From NCBI GenBank assembly GCA_050259035.1, contig JBLMZW010000078.1, positions 1 through 32,457 of the forward strand: a DNA stretch of 32,457 nucleotides, given 5' to 3'. Of this stretch, positions 25,614 to 32,457 are shown piece after piece (the stretch's first letter is position 1; every line of letters begins with the position of its first letter). This DNA is from JBLMZW01 sp050259035 (GTDB lineage Bacteria; Bacillota; Syntrophomonadia; Syntrophomonadales; DTU052). The notes under the pieces were generated by a model. The model was not told the DNA's origin. It was given only the letters and a program-made list of their open reading frames with translations, and did no database searches. A program made the position numbers and the translations under genes.

Positions 25614-26402
25614 ATGGGTACCGACAAAATTATTGTGGAAAGGCGCGGACATGTTTTGCTCATGGGCTTAAATCGCCCAGAAAAACGCAACGCACTTGAT
25701 CTCGAAATGTATTACGGATTGGCCAGGGCTTATGGGGAACTCAGCGAAGATAAGGATTTGCGCTGCGGCGTGCTGTTTGCTGCTGGCGATCATTTCTCCG
25801 CTGGACTGGACTTGCCCCAATGGGCGCCGGTATTTGCCGGGGGTAAGTGGATGGAGATGGAAGAGGGAATGGTAGATCCCTTCGGTATTGATGAAGATAA
25901 CCGCTGTAAGAAACCAGTAGTCATGGCTTGCCAGGGTATCTGTTTTACTATTGGATTTGAACTTTTACTGGCTGCCGACGTCCGGGTGGCGGCCAATAAC
26001 CTGCGCCTGGCCCAACTGGAAGTTAAACGCGCCATATTCCCGGTAGGAGGGGCCACAGTTCGTATGTACCAGGAAATAGGCTGGGGCAATGCCATGCGCT
26101 ATCTTTTGACTGGAGACGAATTAATTGGTCCAGAAGCTTACCGGCTCGGCCTGGTTCAGGAATTGGTAGAGCCCGGGCAGGAATTGGAGCGGGCTATAGC
26201 TATAGCCGAAAAAATATCTAAAGCTGCCCCGCTGGGCGTTCAGGCCGCATTGGCTTCAGCCCGCAAGGCCCGTGTATATGGAAATAAGGCAGCCCTTGAG
26301 AGCCTGTTTGATGAGATCAAGCCTCTGATGACCAGTAAGGATTCCCAGGAAGGATTGCAGGCTTTCCTGGAAAGGCGCGAACCCAACTTTACCGGTGAGT
26401 AA
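25614..26402 (+). CDS. Enoyl-CoA hydratase/isomerase (crotonase family)
   Basis: 262 residues, ATG start after AAGGGGGA. The crotonase fold is clear: RPEKRNALDLEM at the start, the oxyanion-hole segment HFSAGLDLPQW, and the two catalytic glutamates E116 (GFELLLAAD) and E136 (QLEVKRAIFP), 20 residues apart as in rat enoyl-CoA hydratase (E144 and E164). This supports hydration of 2-enoyl-CoA to 3-hydroxyacyl-CoA. Other crotonases (isomerases, dehydratases) share the fold, so the exact reaction is not certain. Position after an acyl-CoA dehydrogenase supports a beta-oxidation role. A strong terminator ends the transcript. Confidence 0.92.
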   Translation: MGTDKIIVERRGHVLLMGLNRPEKRNALDLEMYYGLARAYGELSEDKDLRCGVLFAAGDHFSAGLDLPQWAPVFAGGKWMEMEEGMVDPFGIDEDNRCKKPVVMACQGICFTIGFELLLAADVRVAANNLRLAQLEVKRAIFPVGGATVRMYQEIGWGNAMRYLLTGDELIGPEAYRLGLVQELVEPGQELERAIAIAEKISKAAPLGVQAALASARKARVYGNKAALESLFDEIKPLMTSKDSQEGLQAFLERREPNFTGE

Positions 26403-26431
26403 GCTATAATCAATGGACTTATAATTAATTG

Positions 26432-26470
26432 AAGCCAGGAACAAAGCTATCGCAGAGTTCCTGGCTTTTT
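26432..26470 (+). terminator. Rho-independent terminator after the enoyl-CoA hydratase gene
   Basis: AAGCCAGGAAC (26432-26442) pairs perfectly with GTTCCTGGCTT (26457-26467) around a 14-base loop and runs into TTTTT. An 11-bp stem; the best terminator in the window. Confidence 0.92.
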
Positions 26471-26491
26471 CCAGTGTTAAAAAACAAACAA

Positions 26492-27154
26492 TTATTTCAC
26501 GCCTTCGATGTCCATTGGTACGGGCCAATCGCACTTGCCAGGGCATCTGTACCAGCAGTCACAGCGATCGAATCCGTCCGCTAGCGTGCCCTTGCGTCGA
26601 AATTCGATATCGAAGTAGTGACTAAATAGATAGTCCATTCGGCACACCCCGGGCAGCATATCCTGCATACCCAATCTTTTCGCCATTTTAACAACAAAAC
26701 ATTCATAAATATCAAATGTCCAGGTGTTGTTATCAAGCTTTTCGAATCTGACTCTCCAATCATCGGGATGAAGGTCTCGTTCAGAAAGTGAGTTGGCCCA
26801 AGGCCCGAGCTTTTGGTGCCTCCTGGAATAATATTTCCCCTGAAATTTCATTATCCATAATGGCCAGCTTTTAAGATATTCTTCATTAAGAAACCAGATG
26901 GCTTTTACTGCGTCTTCCGAGGATAATTCCATTTTCTTTAGGGCCGCAAACCAGGGAAAGTAGCAACAACAGAAATAGTAGTTGGTGTCAAACACACTCT
27001 TTCCGATGTGAGGAATCTGTGGCAAGAGCTCTTTTAACTCAGCCATTGAACCTCGGTAAAAGTCGTCATAAAACTTTTTACCGTATTGAACGGTTATGGC
27101 ATTTTTGGTTCTCCGCATGACATGACGGCATAACCAGGTAATTTTCCATTTCAT
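26492..27154 (-). CDS. L-2-amino-thiazoline-4-carboxylic acid hydrolase-like protein
   Basis: 220 residues, ATG start nine bases after GGGAGG. The C-terminal motif RRKGTLADGFDRCDCWY, preceded by CRMDYLFSHYFDIEF, marks the ATC hydrolase-like family (PF14196). The namesake enzyme opens the thiazoline ring on the way from ATC to cysteine. Many family members in anaerobes are uncharacterised and their substrate is unknown. The cysteine-rich end (C-x-C and later C-x-x-x-C) and an internal YYFCCCYFP could bind metal. A 7-bp palindrome (27247-27261) lies about 93 bases upstream. It is on the minus strand behind the secreted metalloprotease gene. Confidence 0.8.
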   Translation of the reverse strand: MKWKITWLCRHVMRRTKNAITVQYGKKFYDDFYRGSMAELKELLPQIPHIGKSVFDTNYYFCCCYFPWFAALKKMELSSEDAVKAIWFLNEEYLKSWPLWIMKFQGKYYSRRHQKLGPWANSLSERDLHPDDWRVRFEKLDNNTWTFDIYECFVVKMAKRLGMQDMLPGVCRMDYLFSHYFDIEFRRKGTLADGFDRCDCWYRCPGKCDWPVPMDIEGVK

Positions 27155-27246
27155 ATTTCAGCCTCCCTGATATGGTTAGATTTTTGGAGCAATACATTTT
27201 CTTAGACTCTCGAAGGTTCAACTTAACCCCTCTCAATCGGCCGAAA

Positions 27247-27261
27247 TATACTTGAAGTATA
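27247..27261. promoter_or_regulatory. Short perfect palindrome between two minus-strand genes
   Basis: TATACTT and AAGTATA flank a single G, directly after the stop of the metalloprotease gene and upstream of the ATC hydrolase-like gene. It could be an operator of the latter or a weak terminator; no T-tract is present. Confidence 0.35.
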
Positions 27262-27262
27262 G

Positions 27263-30200
27263 TTAAACCTTAATCCAGCTAAGAACCATCGTACCAAAAT
27301 CCTGCTTATAACCCTGTAGGACTATATAACCGTCATTAGTTCCTCCTCCATTATCGGTATCCCAATCCGTCCACTCAAATGTAGCTTGATTACCATTGAG
27401 ATTCGCCCATTCCCGACATACATGTGACTGTGTCACCTCGTCCCAGTTAAAAAAGGCAGCATAGCAATCTGTAATACCCCAGGTTTCAGGGATACTGGCA
27501 GTAACGTCAAAGGTATGCTTATAACACTGATACTCCTCAGTCGGTCCTGTTACTGTATGATTACAACTCAGAGTAACCTCGGTCAGATCGCTTATTTTAA
27601 CTCCAACGTTTTGGTAATCAGGAGATAAATTAGTGACTGTGATATAGAGCCTCTGGCCCGGAATCAGGAATAAAAACGGAAGTTTGTCCTTGCTGGTTGG
27701 ATCAGGAAGAACCCAATGCGCATAATTGCGCTGAACATCCGGTTGATCCATCGTCCCGCCGTATGAAACAATTACTCCCGTGCCTTTGGGCAGAGCGGCG
27801 GTGGCTTCAATTTTAAGAGTACGACCCAAAACGTCGTTCTTGAGTGGTGAAGGTTTAACCTCTATAAACTGCATCATCATCCCGCCCCGGTAAGCAACAT
27901 TACTGACACTTACGGTGATTGTCTTATCCGGCGGGGCCTCCGGGGCTTCCAGTATCGTTTTGGAGGCTGCAACCGAATCGGACAGGGAGACGTCGCCCGG
28001 GAGTACCAGTGGAGAATTGTTCTCAAAGAAGCAGAAGGCCACATAATTAGCATAGGCAGTGCCGAGGTCAGGACACCCGGGAATTTCTGTGGTCTGGTTC
28101 TTCAGCCAATCATCCAGAGCGGTTATCGAATCTGCCGAGCCGGAGTCCAGGGCCTTAATCATACTGCACAGGCTGGCAGCCGCCGTATTCATTGCATCAT
28201 CCGAATACACATCAGGCGTTACGTTGGTTCCCCTGGTGTATGAACGGATGCCGCATAAATATGTGATAAAGAAAGAGGTCTTATACTCGTGCTTTCCATC
28301 AGCTGTGGTAATCGAATCGTCAAACCAGGTGCGAGGTACACCATGGCCTCCTCCCATTTGACCTGACTGGCTGACATGGATACCAGCGCCGGCATCAGCC
28401 ATAGCTTCCATCAGCCAGCGATTATCCAGGTAATAAGGAACACCGAAATATTCCCTCTCAATTACGTGCATTAGTTCATGGTAACATTCGTGTTTTAAGT
28501 TATTTTCGTCATCGTAGTTACTTCCGGACAGGCAGATGTTGCCCAGGATGGTACTGGTTTCTGACTGATCCAGGGCTTGCTGCAGAATAACTGTGGTTTT
28601 TCCGGTAGGCAACTTGAACCCGGCCGCCAAGTAACTGGCATAGGCCTGTTCCAAGCAAGTTCCGGCCATAGCAGCTAATTCTACCTGGGTATACTGGGTG
28701 CTGCCCACAATACCTGCGGGGGCACCGGTATCATATAAAATGCTGAAATGATCGCTTTCCAGTGTTGAGTAGCCGCGTATGATATATTCTATTCGCCAGG
28801 CAGTAAGGTGATTGGTTTGGAAAGTTACTTTGTTGTTAACCAGGTCTATCGCATGGTCAACCAATACCCACTGGTCGAACCCGGTATCGAAATAGCTGAT
28901 TTGAACCGCTTTATTCAAAGAGAGGTCGGAATCAACCCGGGCTGTGTCGAACGGAAACTCAATAGTCAAGGGTTGAGAGAATTCGTGGATGCTCCCGATG
29001 GTTACCCCATAAGTGCCGATTTCTTTAAAAGGTATTATATCTTCTTTGACAATATAGTGGGGCTTGCCGTCGGTTACTGTATCAACGGTGAGGGTCTGGT
29101 TTTCTGTAACCTCCCCCAGGGCCCCGGCCGGAACCATGATCTTAAAACCGTTGTTCTCAATTATGGTTTGGTCATTGTATGAAATTTCTCCGGTAAAGCT
29201 TACATTAGGCAGAATACTGAGAGTAAAATCTCGATTTGCTTCGTACCCTACGCTGTCACGGGCTTTGACAGTAAAAGTTTTAGTTTCACCCAGAGTGTTT
29301 GTCGGGGTTCCATATATCAAACCATCATTGGAGATACTTAGTCCGGCGGGAAGATCGCCCTGAAGTTCAAAAGTGACACTGCCATTTGCTCCGGTAGTTG
29401 TTATCTGATGGTTGTATAGCACATTGGCTCTTCCTTCCGGAAGATTATCACCACTAATAGCGAAGTCACTGACATACGATACCCAAATGTTAATTGACCC
29501 GCTTACATTAGAGCCATCTTTCGCGGTGGCCACTACTTTGCCCATTCCCTGACCAACGGCAGTGACCAGACCGTTGCTGTCAACGGTAACAATCCCCTGA
29601 GGGTGCGAAGGATCAAGTGACCATTCAATTCTCTTATCTGTGGCATTGGCTGGTTCTATAGTCGCTACCAGTTGAACTGTTCCGCTCGGGCTAGTGATGC
29701 TGGGGCTGGCATTTCCTTTATCATCAGCGAGGGTAATGCCTTGAACCTTAATGGATTCTCCGCCTGAGCTCTTCAAAGTGGTTGAAGCAAAGTTCTGGTT
29801 GTTTCCCTCGGCATTATCTAATGCATTATCTTCTGGGATCAGGTTGTCAGGATCGGCGACAGCTATAAGGTAGTATGGCCCGACGGCAACATCAGCGGGA
29901 ATCTTTACACTGACTTTGACCTTGCTGGATTTACCAGGATTAAGCGTGGAGACTTTTTTGGCAACTAGCATCCTATCGTCCTGACTCCAGGCGTTGTCCG
30001 CCGAGAGATAGAAATTAACCATAATATTTTTGGCCTTGTAAGTGCCATTGTTTTGAACGATTGCTTCAATTTTAGCCGCTTTTTTATCACCGGGAAAAAG
30101 CTCCGGCGGAACTGTCACCGAGGTAATTACCAGGTCAATCTGAGGAGGAGCTATGTAACAACCGGCAATACTGGTGTTGTTAAGCTCCCTCGATTCGGAT

Positions 30201-30886
30201 ATCACTTTTGTGTCATCAGCCACGGCCATAATCTTATAATCTGCTTTAGTGATATTACCGGGGACAGTAACTTTTAGTTTAATTTTGCTGGTTTTTCCCG
30301 GCTTCAATTTAGAAACGCTTTTCTGTCCTAGAACAGTAATAGGTTGTTCTTCATTAGTACAAAGAACAAAGCTAAAGTTAGACTTCGCTGCGTCGAACTT
30401 TCCCTGATTTTTAACAGTAGCCTGTAAGGAAGTTTTGAATCCTGACATGGCCTGCTGGGGTACAATAAGGTCTTGAACGATGAGGTCGGGAGTGTTTTCA
30501 CTCGCAGACAGAACCTCTACCAGGCATGTATCCTGAAAACTACCATCCTGAGTGGTTACAGTTACAGTAGTCTGTCCTTCAGTCAGAGGGGTTACCACAC
30601 CGTCTTCGACATTAGCAACCGATGGGTCACTGGAATTCCAATTAACCTCTTTGTTAGTAGCGTTTGTTGGAGACACCGTGGCAGTAAGAGTTGCCGATCC
30701 ACCACCGGATACCAACTGTAAGGCCTGCTGGTCCAGTGATACCCCTGTTACTGGCACATTACCAATCGCCAGGGTAGATGAGTCAGAATAAGAATACGTC
30801 CAACCCGTAATGTTCAGAAACAGTATAAACGCTACTAAAACGGCGGCCACTTTTAAAGTACGGCTTCTAAAGATTATGTATCGCAC
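27263..30886 (-). CDS. Large secreted Ig-like/CARDB protein with a HELMH zinc-protease motif
   Basis: 1207 residues. I start at the GTG (30886) after AGAGGTGG; an ATG seven codons upstream has no binding site. A basic N-terminus and a hydrophobic helix (about 12-30) give a signal peptide or anchor. Order of domains: BIG2-like Ig fold (about 40-130), two CARDB repeats (130-250 and 250-365), another BIG2 (380-470), an Ig-like putative domain (470-560), and a ZU5-like segment around 570-600 (NNGFKIMVPAGALGEVT). The catalytic-looking part has HELMH at 803-807 and E827 in WLMEAMAD, HExxH then 19 residues then E, as in gluzincin zinc proteases. No SLH domain, LPxTG or other anchor is visible. It is probably exported to the cell surface; target unknown. 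Confidence 0.85.
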   Translation of the reverse strand: MRYIIFRSRTLKVAAVLVAFILFLNITGWTYSYSDSSTLAIGNVPVTGVSLDQQALQLVSGGGSATLTATVSPTNATNKEVNWNSSDPSVANVEDGVVTPLTEGQTTVTVTTQDGSFQDTCLVEVLSASENTPDLIVQDLIVPQQAMSGFKTSLQATVKNQGKFDAAKSNFSFVLCTNEEQPITVLGQKSVSKLKPGKTSKIKLKVTVPGNITKADYKIMAVADDTKVISESRELNNTSIAGCYIAPPQIDLVITSVTVPPELFPGDKKAAKIEAIVQNNGTYKAKNIMVNFYLSADNAWSQDDRMLVAKKVSTLNPGKSSKVKVSVKIPADVAVGPYYLIAVADPDNLIPEDNALDNAEGNNQNFASTTLKSSGGESIKVQGITLADDKGNASPSITSPSGTVQLVATIEPANATDKRIEWSLDPSHPQGIVTVDSNGLVTAVGQGMGKVVATAKDGSNVSGSINIWVSYVSDFAISGDNLPEGRANVLYNHQITTTGANGSVTFELQGDLPAGLSISNDGLIYGTPTNTLGETKTFTVKARDSVGYEANRDFTLSILPNVSFTGEISYNDQTIIENNGFKIMVPAGALGEVTENQTLTVDTVTDGKPHYIVKEDIIPFKEIGTYGVTIGSIHEFSQPLTIEFPFDTARVDSDLSLNKAVQISYFDTGFDQWVLVDHAIDLVNNKVTFQTNHLTAWRIEYIIRGYSTLESDHFSILYDTGAPAGIVGSTQYTQVELAAMAGTCLEQAYASYLAAGFKLPTGKTTVILQQALDQSETSTILGNICLSGSNYDDENNLKHECYHELMHVIEREYFGVPYYLDNRWLMEAMADAGAGIHVSQSGQMGGGHGVPRTWFDDSITTADGKHEYKTSFFITYLCGIRSYTRGTNVTPDVYSDDAMNTAAASLCSMIKALDSGSADSITALDDWLKNQTTEIPGCPDLGTAYANYVAFCFFENNSPLVLPGDVSLSDSVAASKTILEAPEAPPDKTITVSVSNVAYRGGMMMQFIEVKPSPLKNDVLGRTLKIEATAALPKGTGVIVSYGGTMDQPDVQRNYAHWVLPDPTSKDKLPFLFLIPGQRLYITVTNLSPDYQNVGVKISDLTEVTLSCNHTVTGPTEEYQCYKHTFDVTASIPETWGITDCYAAFFNWDEVTQSHVCREWANLNGNQATFEWTDWDTDNGGGTNDGYIVLQGYKQDFGTMVLSWIKV

Positions 30887-30976
30887 TACTCCCACCTCTT
30901 TCAACATCGAAAAACAGAATACGTTTTGATTAAATCCGGAACAAGGTGTAATTAAGTATTCTTAATAACCTTTTAA

Positions 30977-31744
30977 TCATTGATTATTTTTGCTTTCTTT
31001 GTTCAGAATAGCCTGCATCCGGTCGATCATCGGCTGCTGTCCTACAAAGGTTTGGAAAGTGTGGAGCTGGGACCGCACGGCCTGCTCAACTTCCATACCC
31101 GGAATACGGTTGGTTTGCTCCTTGATGGTCTGGAGGACATGGGGCTCTTTTTTGGCTAGCTGATGGGCCAGACTAATTGCTTCCTTTATAAAAGTATCAA
31201 CCGGGTAAACGTGATTGGCCAGGCCAATCCGGTATGCTTCCTCCGCACCATATACCTTACCGGTCATAACCAGTTCCTTCATTATCCCTGAACCTACTAT
31301 TTTCCATAGTGGGTCAACCAGCGGTGTTACTGCTACATTGATTTCAACCTGACCTACCCGGGCTGTCTCCGAATAGATCCGGATATCTGCCATGACCTGG
31401 AGATCGAAGCCGGCAGCCAGGGCAAATCCACTAACCGCTGCAATAACCGGGGTTCTAAATTTTAAAATTTTTAAAAATAATTCGTTGCAGGTTTGTACCA
31501 TTTGAATTCTCAATAGGTTGTCGGCCAGGCTGATGGCCATCGGCAGGTCAAAGCCGGCACAAAAGTGAGAAGGTCCGCCGGTTAAGACCAGAGCCCGGAC
31601 ATCCCGGTCAGCTTCAATGACTCCGAGGCAATGATTAAGCTCCTGCATCAATTCAAGGCACAGGGCATTACGAGCCTCAGGGCGATTTAAGGTTAGGATG
31701 ACAACCGGGCCGTCCTTTTCCACCAGAAGATTGTTATAAGTCAT
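30977..31744 (-). CDS. Crotonase-family protein with one catalytic Glu replaced by Asp
   Basis: 255 residues from the ATG at 31744, nine bases after GGGAGG. The frame is open further upstream, but that part is low-complexity and has no binding site. The fold is clear: VVILTLNRPEARNALCLEL, HFCAGFDLPMAIS (oxyanion hole) and AVSGFALAAGFDLQVMAD. At the position of rat E144 it has D114, while E134 (GQVEINVAV), the E164 equivalent, is kept. Loss of one glutamate is known in crotonases that are isomerases or other non-hydratases, so plain hydratase activity is doubtful. It stands alone on the minus strand, away from the plus-strand beta-oxidation genes. Substrate unknown. Confidence 0.9.
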   Translation of the reverse strand: MTYNNLLVEKDGPVVILTLNRPEARNALCLELMQELNHCLGVIEADRDVRALVLTGGPSHFCAGFDLPMAISLADNLLRIQMVQTCNELFLKILKFRTPVIAAVSGFALAAGFDLQVMADIRIYSETARVGQVEINVAVTPLVDPLWKIVGSGIMKELVMTGKVYGAEEAYRIGLANHVYPVDTFIKEAISLAHQLAKKEPHVLQTIKEQTNRIPGMEVEQAVRSQLHTFQTFVGQQPMIDRMQAILNKESKNNQ

Positions 31745-31944
31745 TAATTTTACCTCCCACAAATTCATTAACGTACATTTATATATAGAAGATTTTGACG
31801 TAGAAGTATTTTTACCTGCCGAAAGGAAGAACAATATTCATGAAAATACATTTTATGATAGATTGCATTTTAGTACGAGAATCTATTATTCTGGATAGCC
31901 AATCCATTGACTAAATGCATAAAAGCCTTTAGAATATGCTTCTG

Positions 31945-31973
31945 TTAGCAAGATAATTGTTTCGTGCTATAAT
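31945..31973 (+). promoter_or_regulatory. Promoter leading into the structured RNA
   Basis: TTAGCA (31945-31950), a 17-base spacer, and a perfect TATAAT (31968-31973) with TG one base before it (31965-31966), an extended -10. Transcription should start near 31980, at the edge of the structured region. Confidence 0.68.
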
Positions 31974-31979
31974 AATATT

Positions 31980-32457
31980 TTAGAATGGAATAGGTGGAGG
32001 TTGCAGTATTCTAGTCAATCTCTCCAGTTTTGAAGGCGGGCCTAAAAATCCGTCACGGGCACATCAATGATGATTCTGGTGTCGGCTTTCGACGCCCAGT
32101 TGGGGGTCGGTGCTGGGAGTTAAGGGTGCCGGGGCACCCCGCAATGGCATGCGGGATCTGACCCCCCACCTGCGGAGGCTCGAAGAACGTGGTTCTTTGA
32201 GAAAACCTGCATCTGGTAGGAAGCTGGGTGCAGTGTAGCCTGCCTTGAGTGGTATAAGCGGATGAAATCAGGGGAAACGGAACCCGATGGCCACGGTACC
32301 GTTTCTTTTCTGAAACTTATGCTGCAAAAGAGGCTAAGAACTGGAGGAGGTTGTCGGGGAAAACCCCTAGACTGCGTGCGCTGCACAACCCGCTGGGGAT
32401 TAAAGTGTGCACTAAGTGGTAATCTAGCCCCGCATTCGGCAACGAAGCGGATCGAGC
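31980..32457 (+). ncRNA. Large structured RNA, cut by the window end; possibly a mobile-element RNA
   Basis: From about 32011 the sequence turns GC-rich and dense with paired stems. GGGGGTC (32102-32108) pairs with GACCCCC (32160-32166) and encloses CCCGCA/TGCGGG (32138-32155) and GGTGC/GCACC (32125-32138). CGAAGAAC (32181-32188) pairs with GTTCTTTG (32192-32199). GGGG-AAAA-CCCC stands at 32356-32367. CCGC-A-TTCG and CGAA-GCGG (32430-32450) close a GCAA tetraloop. No sensible protein runs through it; the longest minus-strand frame is low-complexity. Such texture fits a large ribozyme-like RNA. Candidates are an IscB-associated HEARO/omega RNA or the 5' part of a group II intron, though no GUGYG intron start is visible where expected. 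The downstream gene, outside the window, would decide. Confidence 0.6.

Noticed and set aside
32120..32386. 88-codon minus-strand frame at the window end
   Set aside because: Runs through stems of the structured RNA, is low-complexity and has no binding site; a chance frame in GC-rich RNA-coding DNA.
31980..32457. Firm call of a group II intron for the structured region
   Set aside because: No GUGYG boundary is visible near the start of the structure and no RT gene is in the window, so it is kept only as one candidate.

Overview
The window reads as a chromosome segment of an anaerobic, spore-forming Firmicute, most like the butyrate- and fatty-acid-oxidising syntrophs of the Syntrophomonas type. 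That is an inference from content: two divergent acyl-CoA dehydrogenases, two crotonase-fold enzymes, a giant BadF/HgdC-type 'acyl-CoA dehydratase activase', an L-lactate permease, CotF-like spore coat genes, strong GGAGG ribosome binding sites and several TTG starts. No rRNA, tRNA, CRISPR array, transposase gene or replication origin is visible.

Layout. 1-90 is the tail of an RND-type efflux transporter. 381-2540 holds a membrane-embedded chemotaxis receptor and a small uracil-DNA-glycosylase-like protein. 2541-6770 is a Type III restriction-modification pair (Mod, Res) behind two hairpins; Res ends before the usual C-terminal nuclease. 6891-8803 looks rearranged: a HEAT-repeat protein is followed by the broken first 33 or so codons of a cyclase-family gene, cut off by a convergent LysE exporter gene; then come a SanA/YdcF-like protein and a possible 38-aa minus-strand ORF. 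8871-10574 is an atypical acyl-CoA dehydrogenase. 10994-12474 holds small genes: a YgbA-like cysteine protein, a conserved protein of unknown function, and a GIY-YIG-like protein lacking its signature tyrosine. 12790-16075 holds a cytidylate-kinase-like protein, a solitary Eco57I-like DNA methyltransferase and a cupin whose start overlaps the methyltransferase stop.

16168-22919 is a metabolic block. An L-lactate permease and a TetR regulator lie on the minus strand. A 1425-residue two-ATPase activase is transcribed divergently from tetR. The gap between tetR and the activase carries two good sigma-A-type promoters and a perfect 9-bp palindrome just downstream of the activase start point, so TetR control of the activase is the simplest reading. 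22978-23458 is a CotF-like coat pair. 23696-26402 is an acyl-CoA dehydrogenase and an enoyl-CoA hydratase on the plus strand, presumably beta-oxidation. 26492-31744, all minus strand, holds an ATC-hydrolase-like protein, a 1207-residue secreted protein with Ig-like and CARDB domains and a HELMH zinc-protease motif, and a second crotonase with Glu-to-Asp at one catalytic position.

From about 31980 to the window end the base composition and texture change. A good extended -10 promoter leads into at least 440 bases of dense, GC-rich secondary structure with no plausible protein. This is a large structured RNA cut by the window edge. A mobile-element RNA (IscB-associated HEARO/omega RNA, or the 5' part of a group II intron) is the leading guess. 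It is the most interesting object in the window, together with the nuclease-less Res, the secreted metalloprotease and the TetR-controlled giant activase.
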